From Rathayibacter sp. SD072 (GTDB lineage: Bacteria > Actinomycetota > Actinomycetes > Actinomycetales > Microbacteriaceae), in contig NZ_JADILJ010000013.1 in assembly GCF_017355185.1 (NCBI RefSeq), forward strand, positions 1 to 64,000: DNA of 64,000 nt, in the 5' to 3' direction. Below are positions 52,006 through 60,885 of the stretch, piece by piece; position 1 is the first letter of the stretch; every line of letters starts with the position of its first letter. A program made the position numbers and the translations under genes. The notes beneath the pieces are model-generated. The model saw only the letters and a program-made list of their open reading frames with translations. It was not told the DNA's origin and did no database searches.

Positions 52006-53067
52006 ATGGCCAGATCCCATCTCACTCTAGCCGCGCTGGCCACTTCGGCCGTCGAGGGCCTCGACGTCCGGACCGCGCGAGCGTTCACCCACTCGACCCA
52101 CGGCGACTTCGACTCGGCGCTCGTCACCAGCCGCGACGGCGCCCGTCTGCTCGTGCGCGTGCCGACCTCCGCTCTGGCCGAGCAGGAGCAGCTCGGCGAC
52201 CTCGTGGCGCTGCGGGCGCTGACCGCGGGGATCCGCAGCCGGCTGCCCTTCGACCTGCACACGAGCGTCGGGCAGGCCCCCTACGACGGCACGCGCGCCG
52301 TCGTCTACGAGTTCCTCGACGGCGACCGCGTGCTCATCGACGACGTCGCGCCCTCGAGCGGACTCGCGGACTCGGTCGGCCGCGCGATCGGCGCGATCCA
52401 CTCGCTGCCCGCGTCGTTCGTGCAGGAGGCGGGACTGCCCGTCGCCACCGCCCGCGACAGCCTGAACGAGACCGTCGCCGTGATCGAGCGCGCCGCCGAC
52501 ACGGGGCACGTGCCCGCCGCGCTCGTCGCCCGCTGGGAGACCGCCTCGTCGGACGAGGCGCTCTGGCGGTTCGATCCGACGGTCGTCAACGGCTCGATGA
52601 CCTCCGACTCGTTCCTGCGCTCCGGCGACGTCGTGACCGCGGTGCTCGGCTGGGCCGCCCTGCGTGTGGGCGATCCCGCCCGCGATCTGCACTGGCTCCT
52701 CAGCGCCCCCGGAGCCGGGACCGCCTTCGCGGCCTACTCGCGGATGCGCGCGGGAGCGGTCGACCGGACCCTCCGCCAGCGGGCGCAGCTCTACGCCGAG
52801 CTCGAGCTCGCGCGCTGGCTGCTGCACGGCACCGAGACCGACGACTCGGCGATCGTCGACGACGCGGTGGCGATGCTCGACACCCTCGTCGACAGCGTGC
52901 TGGGCGACCTGTCGGCTCCGCTCTCGACCGACACCGGTCCGGTGCTGGAGGTCTCGGAGGTCGAGGAGCTCCTCAACCGCACCCCCGGTGCCCGCACGGG
53001 CTCTCACGGCCGCGGCCTCGCCCCCAGGGCCGACGAGAGCGACTCCGACAGCTCCCGCTCCGAGTAG
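52006..53067 (+). CDS. APH-fold (macrolide/aminoglycoside phosphotransferase-like) pseudokinase
   Basis: The 353-residue protein follows an APH layout: an N-lobe with ALVTSRDGARLLVRVP, a hinge with VVYEFLDGDRVL, then GLADSVGRAIGAIHSLP. The catalytic HGD loop reads N195-G196-S197 where His-Gly-Asp is expected, and the metal-binding Asp of the DW motif is Gly215 in VLGWAALRVGDPARDLHWLL. Two essential acidic residues are therefore missing, so phosphotransfer is unlikely. It may bind a ligand. The Glu/Ser/Asp-rich tail overlaps the 3' end of the convergent adnB gene by 64 bp. Actinobacterial homologues sit in this NudC-AdnAB neighbourhood. Confidence 0.75.
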   Translation: MARSHLTLAALATSAVEGLDVRTARAFTHSTHGDFDSALVTSRDGARLLVRVPTSALAEQEQLGDLVALRALTAGIRSRLPFDLHTSVGQAPYDGTRAVVYEFLDGDRVLIDDVAPSSGLADSVGRAIGAIHSLPASFVQEAGLPVATARDSLNETVAVIERAADTGHVPAALVARWETASSDEALWRFDPTVVNGSMTSDSFLRSGDVVTAVLGWAALRVGDPARDLHWLLSAPGAGTAFAAYSRMRAGAVDRTLRQRAQLYAELELARWLLHGTETDDSAIVDDAVAMLDTLVDSVLGDLSAPLSTDTGPVLEVSEVEELLNRTPGARTGSHGRGLAPRADESDSDSSRSE

Positions 53068-56000
53068 AAGCGCTCGGGCCGCAGCACCAGGTCGTCGGCG
53101 ACGAAGTAGAACACCGCGTCGATGCTCTCCAGCGGCACGCCCTTCCACTTCGCGAAGGCGAGCCGGTAGAGCGCGAGCTGGAACTGCTTGAGCTCGAGGT
53201 CGGCGGCGTCCTCCGGCGCCCGCCCGGTCTTCCAGTCGACGATCTGGAAGCCGTCTCCGTCAGGGTAGACCGAGTCGATCTTGCAGACCACGACGTGCTC
53301 GGCGAGCTGCAGGTGGATCTCGATCTCGACGGCCTCGGGACGGCGGTCCGCCCACTCCGACCGCTCGAAGGTCTCGACGAGGGCCGCCAGCCGATCCTGC
53401 TCCTCGGTGCTCTCGCCGAGATCGTCGAACTCGTCGGGGAAGGTGTCGACCGCCTCGGCCTCGCCCTGGATGCCGAAGCGGTTCTCGACCCACGAGTGGA
53501 AGGTCGTGCCGAGGCGGGTCTGCCGGTACGGCCGCTCCGGCATCGGTCGGCGCAGCTGCGCGGCGACCTCCTCCGGGGCGCTCACCACGTCCTTGAACCG
53601 CGAGGCGGGGATGCGGACGGGCAGTTCGACGCGCTCGCCACCGGCGAGGCGCACGGCCCGCTCGGCGAGCAGCAGGCGGACGTCCTCGCCGCGCGCACCG
53701 AGGAGGGCCGGCTCGGCCAGGCGGACCCGCCCGGCCGCGGCGCGGACCCGCTCACCGCGCGAGCCCAGCGGATCGTGGGGCCAGCGGAAGGTCCGCGGGG
53801 CCCGCTCGAGCGGGTTCTCGAGGTTCGCGGGCTCGACGGGGAGCTCCGGGAGGGTGCCGGCCTCGGCGAGGTCGCGGAGGAAGACCCCCGGACCGCGGGG
53901 CTTGGACTGACCCGCCCACCACGATCCGCTCAGCAGGAGGTGGTGACGGGCGCGGGTGACGGCGACGTAGGCCAGCCGGCGCTCCTCCGCCTCGTTGCGC
54001 TCGCGCAGGACGGCGCCGAAGTCGCCGATCGCGTCGACCACGTCCTTCTGGGTCTCGCAGCCGCGCCAGTCGAGGTCCGGCAGCTCGGCGGCGTCGCCGC
54101 GGAAGGCGTACGGCATCGCGCCCAGGCGCACCCAGCCGCGGAACCCCTCGACGGGAGTGCCGGGGAGCTCGCCGTCGACCATGCGCGGCACCGCGACGAG
54201 GTCCCACTCCAGACCCTTCGAGCCGTGGATGGTGAGCAGCTGCACGGTGCCGGGCTCGGGATCCTCCGGGCGGGGCGCCAGGCCGTCGCGCTTGTCGGCG
54301 AGGACGAGCCAGCGGAGGAAGCCGCGGAGGGACGAGCCGGTGCCGGCACCCCGGTCGTCGGTCTGCAGATAGCCGGAGACGGCGTCGCGGAAGGCCTCGA
54401 GATTGGCCCGGCCGTCGCTGCGCGACTCGTTGGCCTCCACCTCGATGTCGAGTCCGAGCTCCTGCTCGACGAGGGTGGTGAAGTCGAGGAGGTCCAGGCC
54501 CGCACGGGCCCGGAGCCGCGCGAACAGGGTGCCGGCGTCGTGCAGCCGAGAGAGCCCCGCCTCGCTGAAGGCCGACAGTGCGGAGTGGTCGATCCGGCCG
54601 TCCTCCCCCGGTCGACGCGACGCGATGAAGTCGAGAGCCTCGATGATCGAGCCGCCCTCCCCCTCGGTGACGGACGCGCGCATCCGCTCGCGCACCTCCT
54701 CGGGGAGCAGGCGGTGCGCGTGATCGCGCGACGCGAGCCAGGAGGCGAGATCGCGGAGGGCGCGCAGGTCGCGCACTCCGATCCGCCAGCGCGCTCCGGC
54801 GAGCAGGCGCACGAGCTCGCTGCCCGCGGCCGGATCCTCCACGACGGTGAGGGCCGCGACCAGGTCGGCGATCTCGGGCTGGCGGAGGAGCCCGCCGATC
54901 CCGAGGATGTGGTACCTGACCCCGTGCTTCGCCAGCGCGGCGGCGAAGCGGTCCATGTGCGCGCGGACGCGGAAGAGCGCCGCGGCCGAGGGCGGCTCCG
55001 GGCTCTCGGCGAGGCGGCCCGCGAACCAGCGCGCGACATCGTCGGCCTCCTCCTCGATCGTCTCGGGGAAGGTCAGCTCGACCGGGTGCCCGCTCGCCGC
55101 GGGACCGGCGGCGAGACGGTCGACGGGGACCGCGCTGCCCGCCGCGAGCGGCTCGACCACCGCGTTCGCCGCCGCCAGGACGCCGTGCCCGTTCCGCCAG
55201 CTCGTCGAGAGCGAGAAGCGCGCCGCCGAGCCGAAGTCGACGCCGAAGCGGCCGAGCCCCTCGGCGCTCGCCCCGCGCCAGCCGTAGATCGACTGGTGCG
55301 GGTCGCCGACCGCCATGACGCCCTGCTCGGCGAAGAGGCGCGAGAGCAGTCGCGTCTGCAGCACCGAGGTGTCCTGGTACTCGTCGAGCAGCACCACCCG
55401 GTACCGCGCCCGGTGCTCGTCGATGAGCGTCGGCACCCGCTCGGTGATCCGCAGGGCGAGGGCGACCTGGTCCGAGAACTCCACGAAGCCGCGCTCGGCC
55501 TTCGCCTCCTGGAACCGCTCGGCGAGCGCCGTGAGGACGGGCAGCGCGCCGACGGCCTGGACCGCCTTCTCGACGTCGCGGTAGGCGCCGCTGCCCTTGG
55601 AGCCCCGAGGCAGTCCGCCGATGCGCACGAAGTCCTCGGCGAAGGCGCCGACCTCCGCGGGGTCGGCGAGGTTGTCGGCGAGGTCGTGCGCGAGGGACAC
55701 GACGAGGTCGGTGAGGCGGTCGATGCTCGCCTCGACCTCGAGGATCCGCGGATCGGCGGTGTCGGCGACCACCCCCCGCGCCAGGTGCCACGCCGACGCC
55801 TCCGACAGCACGGTCGCATCGCCCTCGCGGCCGATCAGCGCCGCGTTGTCGCGGAAGATCGTGTTCGCGAAGGCGTTGTAGGTCGAGACGGTCGGGGCGT
55901 CGAACGGATCGGGCTCCGTCCGCCCGTCGGCGAGCGGGAGCAGCCCGGCGGCACCGAGCTGGTCGATGCGGCGGCCGATGCGCTCGCCGAGCTCGGCGGC

Positions 56001-56216
56001 CGCCTTCCGCGTGAAGGTGAGGCCGAGCACCTCGGAGGGAGCGGCCATGCCGTTCGCCAGCAGCCAGAGCACGCGGTTCGCCATGGTCTCGGTCTTGCCG
56101 CTGCCCGCACCCGCGACGACGAGCGCCGGCGCGAGCGGCGCCTCGATCACGGCGCGCTGCTCGGCCGTCGGCGGGCGCAGATCGAGCTTCTCGGCGATGG
56201 TCAGGGCGTCGATCAC
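53004..56216 (-). CDS. adnB: ATP-dependent helicase-nuclease subunit AdnB
   Basis: The 1070-residue protein is a UvrD-type motor fused to a RecB-like nuclease. Motor motifs: Walker A AGAGSGKTETMANRV, motif Ia LTFTRKAAAELGERI, Walker B VVLLDEYQDTSVLQTRLL, motif III AVGDPHQSIYGWRGASA, motif V LTIHGSKGLEWDLVAV and motif VI VAVTRARHHLL. The nuclease end has KIDSVYPD, FQIVDWKTGRAPED and QFQLALYRLAF (Asp-x-Lys). AdnAB resects double-strand breaks in place of RecBCD. ATG 56216 overlaps the adnA stop by 4 bp. Confidence 0.88.
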   Translation of the reverse strand: MIDALTIAEKLDLRPPTAEQRAVIEAPLAPALVVAGAGSGKTETMANRVLWLLANGMAAPSEVLGLTFTRKAAAELGERIGRRIDQLGAAGLLPLADGRTEPDPFDAPTVSTYNAFANTIFRDNAALIGREGDATVLSEASAWHLARGVVADTADPRILEVEASIDRLTDLVVSLAHDLADNLADPAEVGAFAEDFVRIGGLPRGSKGSGAYRDVEKAVQAVGALPVLTALAERFQEAKAERGFVEFSDQVALALRITERVPTLIDEHRARYRVVLLDEYQDTSVLQTRLLSRLFAEQGVMAVGDPHQSIYGWRGASAEGLGRFGVDFGSAARFSLSTSWRNGHGVLAAANAVVEPLAAGSAVPVDRLAAGPAASGHPVELTFPETIEEEADDVARWFAGRLAESPEPPSAAALFRVRAHMDRFAAALAKHGVRYHILGIGGLLRQPEIADLVAALTVVEDPAAGSELVRLLAGARWRIGVRDLRALRDLASWLASRDHAHRLLPEEVRERMRASVTEGEGGSIIEALDFIASRRPGEDGRIDHSALSAFSEAGLSRLHDAGTLFARLRARAGLDLLDFTTLVEQELGLDIEVEANESRSDGRANLEAFRDAVSGYLQTDDRGAGTGSSLRGFLRWLVLADKRDGLAPRPEDPEPGTVQLLTIHGSKGLEWDLVAVPRMVDGELPGTPVEGFRGWVRLGAMPYAFRGDAAELPDLDWRGCETQKDVVDAIGDFGAVLRERNEAEERRLAYVAVTRARHHLLLSGSWWAGQSKPRGPGVFLRDLAEAGTLPELPVEPANLENPLERAPRTFRWPHDPLGSRGERVRAAAGRVRLAEPALLGARGEDVRLLLAERAVRLAGGERVELPVRIPASRFKDVVSAPEEVAAQLRRPMPERPYRQTRLGTTFHSWVENRFGIQGEAEAVDTFPDEFDDLGESTEEQDRLAALVETFERSEWADRRPEAVEIEIHLQLAEHVVVCKIDSVYPDGDGFQIVDWKTGRAPEDAADLELKQFQLALYRLAFAKWKGVPLESIDAVFYFVADDLVLRPERFYSERELSESLSSALGARPRP

Positions 56217-59200
56217 GCGCGCGCCTCCCCCTCATCGACGGCGTCGTCCTGATCCTCCTCGGGCTCGACCTCGTCGAGCGCCAGAGTGCCGTCGCCCGAG
56301 ACCTCGGGCACGGCGTGCAGGCGGTACCGGAGGGAGTCGCCCGGCGAGAACGGCACGGCGTCGAGCAGGCCCGAGAAGGCGGGAGCGGCCATGCCGGTCG
56401 CGGCGGCGCGGACGCGCTCGCGCAGGCGCTCGAGCTCCTCCTCGCCGAAGCGCGGCTGCACCACCTCGCGGTAGCGCTTGCCGCGCACCCCGCCCGAGAC
56501 GAAGAGCAGCTTGGCGCCGCCGCGCGCCGTCTGCCCCGCCGCCTCGATGGCGCCGCTCGCGACGGCGAGCTGATAGCTGCCCAGCTGCGCGTGCTCGGCG
56601 ACCGCGGCCTGCGGCGGGATGCTCCGTCCGGTCTTGAGGTCCACGATCGTCACGGAGCCGTCGGCCGCGCGCTCCACGCGGTCGATCGAGCCCCGCACGC
56701 GCGCCGGCGGCACATCGATCTCGAACTGCTGCTCGCGCCCGAGCACCTCTCCTCCCGCCTCGCGGAAGTCGACCAGGTACTCGGCGAGCCCTTCGACCAG
56801 GCGCCGGGTCAGCCGCTTCTGCCGCTCGCCCAGCCAGGGCGATTCGAACACCAGCTCGGGCCAGCGCGACTCGAGCTGAGTCCACAGCGTCTCGGTGTCG
56901 GGCTCGGCGGCGTTCTCGAGCACCCAGTGCACCAGGGTGCCGACGCCCATGGCCGTGCTCGTGGTCGAACCCGACACGGCATCGACGAACCAGTTGAGCG
57001 GCGAGTTCTCGAACGCCTCCAGACGGCTCGGCGAGACCGAGACCGGCCGCTCCGGGTCGTCCAGCTCGAACAGCGGCTCGCTCGTCGAGGGCTCGAGGAC
57101 GCCGTACCAGGAGGAGGGATCGGCACCGGGCACCTCGGCGAGCGCCAGGGCCCGCAGTCCGCGGATCGCCGCCGGTGCGTCGGGCGAGTCCGGAGTGGTC
57201 GCCGTGCGCCGCAGCGCCGCGACCGCTCCGCGCAGGGTGAGCGGCACCGCGGAGGCGGCGTCGAGGTGCGGTGCATCGGGAGGCGTGAGCCGGAAGAAGA
57301 GGGACGGGGTCTCGTCCTCGCCGGCGACCGCGCTGAGCACGAGCTGCCGGCGGGCGCGCGAGGCGGCCAGTGCGAACATCCGCAGCTCGTCGTCGAGGGT
57401 GGCCTTGCGCCCGTCCAGCGGCAGGCCGCCCTCGCCGCGGGCGGCGCGGACGAGGCCGTCGGGGTCGAGCAGGGAGCCGCGCTGCCGGAGGTTGGGCCAC
57501 ACGCCGTCCTGCAGCCGGGCGATGACGACCACGTCGAACTCGAGCCCGACGACGGAGGAGGGCGTGCCGATGAGCACCGCGTCGTCGACCGAGCGCGGCG
57601 CCAGGGTGTCCTCCGGGACCTCCGCCTCGAGGATCTCAGTGACGAACCCGATCGCGGAGGATCCGGCGGCCCGCTCGACGAAGCGCCGCGCGGCGCTGAA
57701 GAGGGCGACGACGCCGTCGAGGTTGCGGTTCGCCTCGGCGGCGGTGAGCCCGGTGCCCAGAGCGAGCTCGCGCCACGACGAGGCGACGCGGCTCGACTCC
57801 CACGCCGACCAGAGGAGCTCCTCGATCGAGCCGTGCTCGGCGTGGAGGCGCCGCACACGGTCGATCGTGACGGCGAGGCGCTCGGCCTGGCGGGCGGGGG
57901 CGGAGTCGATGGTGGCGAAGCGCCCGGGGGCCGAGAGCGCCTCGACCAGGAGCGCGTCGCTGGGGCGGATGCCGTCGCCGGCGAGCTCCTCGGCGCGCAG
58001 GGCGAGCCGGAGGCGGCGGAGTCCGAGCCGGTCGACTCCGCCGAAGGGCCCGAGCAGGAGCTCGGACGCGAGGGCCGCATCGAGAGGCCGCTCGCCGATC
58101 GCGACGCCGACGAGCACGAGCAGGGCGCGCGCGGCGTGGTCGTCCCGCAGGGCCCGGCCGGCCAGGACGGACCGCGTGGGCACCTCGGCCACGGCGAGCG
58201 CCTTCACGAGCGGCTGCACCGCCGCGCCGGAGCGCACGACGACGGCCATCCGGTGCCACGGGACCCCGTCGCGCAGCCGGCGCTCGCGCAGGAGCCGCGC
58301 GAGGGTCGCCGCCTCGCGCGCCGGGGTCGGCGCCTGGAGGACGAGGATCGGCTCCGGGGCGCCCCCCGCCTCGTCCTCGGCGACGGCGGTGCGCTGCCGA
58401 CCCGCGGCGGCCGTGCCGATCCTCTGCACGGCGCGCGTGACGAGCGCCCGCAGCTCGGCGCCGTGACGGTGGACCCGCTCGAGGACGAGCGTCTCGGCGC
58501 CCTCGACCCCGATGCTCGACGAGAAGCGGCCGAGCGTGTCGGAGGAGGCGCCGCGGTAGGCGCTGGTCGCCACGTCGGGGTCGCCGAAGGCGATGATCGT
58601 CACCCCGCGCGCGGCGAGGGCCCGCAGCAGCACGACGGTGGACTCGCTCGCCTCCTGCAGGTCGTCGACGATCACGAGCCGGAGCGCGGTGATCCGCTCG
58701 CCCCCGCCTCCCTCACGGATCGTCTCGGCGGCGAAGGCGGCGAACTCGGCGGCGTCGAGCTTGGTGCCCGCGTCGGGCGACATCCAGTCGACGACCTCCC
58801 GGAACTCCTCGAGCACCTCGGCGGCCGCGGCCCACTCGCCCCGCTCGGAGTCGACGGCGAGCGCGCGCACGGCGGCGGTGTCGAGGCCGTGCTCGGTCGC
58901 GCGCATGCCGAACTCGCGCAGCTCGGTGCGGAAGGTGCGGAGCCGGAGGACCTCCGGGCCGAACTCGTCCGGCCAGCGCGGGCCCGTGCCCTCCTCGAGG
59001 TGGCCCTCGATCAGCTCCGAGAGCAGGACGTCCTGCTCGCCGCCGGTGAGCAGGGTCGGCCGCTCGACGCCGAGCTCCTTCGCGGAGGCGGTGACCGCCT
59101 CGAACGCCAGCGACGTCGCCGTGCGCGCCAGCGGCCCCCGCGTCGGCACGCCGATCCGGAGCGCCAGGACGTCGCGCAGTGCGGTGGCGGCCGTGCGACT

Positions 59201-59437
59201 GGCCGCCAGCACCGCGACCGACTCCGGCGCGTACCGCCGCTCGAGGATCCGGTCGGCGACGAGCTCGACGAGCGTCGTGGTCTTGCCGGACCCCGGGGCT
59301 CCGAGCACGGCCGCGCTCCGCCCGTCCGGCAGGGAGAGGACCGCCTGCTGCGAGGCGTCGAGCCGCACGCGCGCACCGCCGGACTCCCGCTCCTGGACGG
59401 AGGACGGGGAGGCGGAGGACGAGGCGGTGACGGGCAC
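56213..59437 (-). CDS. adnA: ATP-dependent helicase-nuclease subunit AdnA
   Basis: The 1074-residue partner has a degenerate UvrD-like motor and a C-terminal nuclease. Walker A GAPGSGKTTTLVELV is intact; Walker B reads LVIVDDLQEASEST, with DDLQ where AdnB has DEYQ. Motif III is FGDPDVATSAYRGASSD. The nuclease has VRGSIDRVERAADGSVTIVD followed by LKTGRSIPPQ and LGSYQLAV. No four-Cys Fe-S cluster is visible in the C-terminal region. adnB follows with a 4-bp overlap, the normal adnA-adnB order. GTG 59437 is the start. Confidence 0.87.
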   Translation of the reverse strand: MPVTASSSASPSSVQERESGGARVRLDASQQAVLSLPDGRSAAVLGAPGSGKTTTLVELVADRILERRYAPESVAVLAASRTAATALRDVLALRIGVPTRGPLARTATSLAFEAVTASAKELGVERPTLLTGGEQDVLLSELIEGHLEEGTGPRWPDEFGPEVLRLRTFRTELREFGMRATEHGLDTAAVRALAVDSERGEWAAAAEVLEEFREVVDWMSPDAGTKLDAAEFAAFAAETIREGGGGERITALRLVIVDDLQEASESTVVLLRALAARGVTIIAFGDPDVATSAYRGASSDTLGRFSSSIGVEGAETLVLERVHRHGAELRALVTRAVQRIGTAAAGRQRTAVAEDEAGGAPEPILVLQAPTPAREAATLARLLRERRLRDGVPWHRMAVVVRSGAAVQPLVKALAVAEVPTRSVLAGRALRDDHAARALLVLVGVAIGERPLDAALASELLLGPFGGVDRLGLRRLRLALRAEELAGDGIRPSDALLVEALSAPGRFATIDSAPARQAERLAVTIDRVRRLHAEHGSIEELLWSAWESSRVASSWRELALGTGLTAAEANRNLDGVVALFSAARRFVERAAGSSAIGFVTEILEAEVPEDTLAPRSVDDAVLIGTPSSVVGLEFDVVVIARLQDGVWPNLRQRGSLLDPDGLVRAARGEGGLPLDGRKATLDDELRMFALAASRARRQLVLSAVAGEDETPSLFFRLTPPDAPHLDAASAVPLTLRGAVAALRRTATTPDSPDAPAAIRGLRALALAEVPGADPSSWYGVLEPSTSEPLFELDDPERPVSVSPSRLEAFENSPLNWFVDAVSGSTTSTAMGVGTLVHWVLENAAEPDTETLWTQLESRWPELVFESPWLGERQKRLTRRLVEGLAEYLVDFREAGGEVLGREQQFEIDVPPARVRGSIDRVERAADGSVTIVDLKTGRSIPPQAAVAEHAQLGSYQLAVASGAIEAAGQTARGGAKLLFVSGGVRGKRYREVVQPRFGEEELERLRERVRAAATGMAAPAFSGLLDAVPFSPGDSLRYRLHAVPEVSGDGTLALDEVEPEEDQDDAVDEGEARA

Positions 59438-59589
59438 CCCACCACGCTAGCCACCACCGCCGACACTCCCCGACGACCGGGCGGACGGCACCCGGAGCCC
59501 CGATCCGCTCAGCGCGAAACCCGCGTCGGCGCTCTCGCACGGTGCCGTATCGTGACAGCCACGTCCCTCCTCCCGAAAGGCAACTGCTG

Positions 59590-59814
59590 GTGGAAATCCG
59601 TATCGGAATCGTCAACACCCCGCGAGAGCTCAACTTCGAGTCCTCGATGTCCGCGACCGAGGTCGAGAAGACGGTCACCACCGCTCTCGAGGCCGGTGCG
59701 AAGGTCCTGCGCCTGCGCGACGAGAAGGGCAAGATCTACATCGTCCCCACCGACACCATCGCCTTCGTCGAGCTCGGCTCCGAGGAGTCGCGCCGAGTCG
59801 GCTTCGTCGCCTAG
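59590..59814 (+). CDS. DUF3107 family small protein
   Basis: The 74-residue product matches the actinobacterial DUF3107 family: EIRIGIVNTPRELNFESSMSATEVEKTV, then KVLRLRDEKGKIYIVPTDTIAFVELGS (given in parts). Function unknown. GTG 59590 has GAAAGG 9 bp upstream. It diverges from adnA, as in mycobacteria, where the small gene lies close to these helicase-nuclease genes. Confidence 0.85.
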   Translation: MEIRIGIVNTPRELNFESSMSATEVEKTVTTALEAGAKVLRLRDEKGKIYIVPTDTIAFVELGSEESRRVGFVA

Positions 59815-59830
59815 CCCCTCCGGGAACGTC

Positions 59831-60136
59831 GTGGAGCTCCTCTTCGTCACGATCGGAGGAGTGCTGCTCGGTCTGGCCGCGCGGTACTCGCTCCCGCACC
59901 GGCACCTGCACGGCGCCGTGCTCGTCCCGGCCCTCGGCGGCGTCGTCGCCGCCGTGCTCTGGGTGGCGCTGACCTGGGCGGGCCTCCCCTGGGACGGCGG
60001 GCTGATCTGGGTCCTCGCACTGGCGCTCACCGCGATCGCCGTGATCGTCGCCGACCTGGCCCTCGGCCGGGCCCGCGCCCGCCGCGACGACGCCTCCCTC
60101 GAGGCGATGCTCGCGGGGCGGGTCGCCGCGCAGTAA
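59831..60136 (+). CDS. Small membrane protein (three TM helices)
   Basis: The 101-residue product has three hydrophobic segments (LLFVTIGGVLLGLAARYSLP, AVLVPALGGVVAAVLWVALTW and LIWVLALALTAIAVIVADLAL) and a basic C-terminal tail with RARARRDDA. It starts at GTG 59831, 16 bp after the DUF3107 stop, so it is probably cotranscribed. A strong hairpin follows the stop. Family not recognised. Confidence 0.72.
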   Translation: MELLFVTIGGVLLGLAARYSLPHRHLHGAVLVPALGGVVAAVLWVALTWAGLPWDGGLIWVLALALTAIAVIVADLALGRARARRDDASLEAMLAGRVAAQ

Positions 60137-60148
60137 GAACGCACCACC

Positions 60149-60187
60149 ACGAACGGCGCGGGAGTCGAGGACTCCCGCGCCGTTCGT
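60149..60187. terminator. Long bidirectional hairpin between convergent genes
   Basis: An 18-bp perfect stem (ACGAACGGCGCGGGAGTC paired with its complement ending CGTTCGT) with a 3-base loop lies 13 bp after the small membrane protein and 16 bp from the racemase-like stop. No U-tract; the position between converging genes supports termination on both sides. Confidence 0.7.
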
Positions 60188-60202
60188 CGTGCCGGGCCCG
60201 CT

Positions 60203-60883
60203 TCAGGCCGGTGACGGCGCCATCGGCGAGGTGGCCACCAGCGCCTCGGCCACCGCCGCCCGGATCGGCTCCACGATCGGCAGGCGCCCCGCGAACTCCG
60301 CCGCGAGCAGCTCGGCCGCCGCGCTCAGAGGCCCGCCGCCGATGATCACCGCCTCGGCCCCGGCCGCCTCCGCCCGCAGCACCGCCTCGCGCAGCTCGGC
60401 GTGCAGCCGGACCGGATCGCGCAGCTGCTCCGCGTCCGAGGCGGTGAGGAAGCATCCTGCGTAGTCCCGGGGGTCCCCGGCCGACGCGACCAGCGCCCGC
60501 AGCGTCCCCTCGAGCCGGGACGTGGTCGTCGCGATCGCGAAGCGCCGCCCGGTCGCACCGGCCGCGCGCACGGCGGCCGCACCGATGCCGACCACCGGCA
60601 GTCCGGTGGCCTCCGCCGCCTCCGCCGCTCCCGGATCGCCGAACGCCGCGACCACGAGGGCCGCGGGGTCGTGCAGCAGCACCGAGCGCCGGGCGGAAGC
60701 GACCACCTCGCCGGCCGATGCCGCCAGTGCCGCCGGATCGGTGATGATCGACGGCCCCCGCTCCGCCGTCTCCCCCACGACGTGCACCTCCTCACCGCGC
60801 ACGGCGTTCCGCGCGATCGCCACGAGCAGCCGCGTGGTCTCGGCCGACGTGTTCGGGTTCAGGACGACGAGGGTGCGGCCCAT
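60203..60883 (-). CDS. Asp/Glu/hydantoin racemase-superfamily protein lacking both catalytic Cys
   Basis: The 226-residue protein follows the hydantoin-racemase plan: LVVLNPNTSAETTRLL, then LVVAAFGDPGAAEAAEATGLPVVGIG and AVIIGGGPLSAAAELLA. The catalytic cysteines normally occupy the AxFGDPG and GGxP positions; here they are Ala80 and Gly. Other members of this superfamily share such AFGDPG variants, so it may act on another substrate or be non-racemising. ATG 60883 lies 2 bp after the MFS stop: one operon, regulated by the divergent GntR protein. Confidence 0.75.
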   Translation of the reverse strand: MGRTLVVLNPNTSAETTRLLVAIARNAVRGEEVHVVGETAERGPSIITDPAALAASAGEVVASARRSVLLHDPAALVVAAFGDPGAAEAAEATGLPVVGIGAAAVRAAGATGRRFAIATTTSRLEGTLRALVASAGDPRDYAGCFLTASDAEQLRDPVRLHAELREAVLRAEAAGAEAVIIGGGPLSAAAELLAAEFAGRLPIVEPIRAAVAEALVATSPMAPSPA

Positions 60884-60885
60884 CG

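Noticed and set aside
53295-56252. A 985-codon plus-strand frame opposite adnB
   Set aside because: Low-complexity Arg/Glu/Gly text with no motifs; shadow of the helicase-nuclease gene.
56315-60136. A 1273-codon plus-strand frame opposite adnA and running into the small membrane gene
   Set aside because: Only the last 101 codons (59831-60136) are protein-like; the rest is the complement of adnA.
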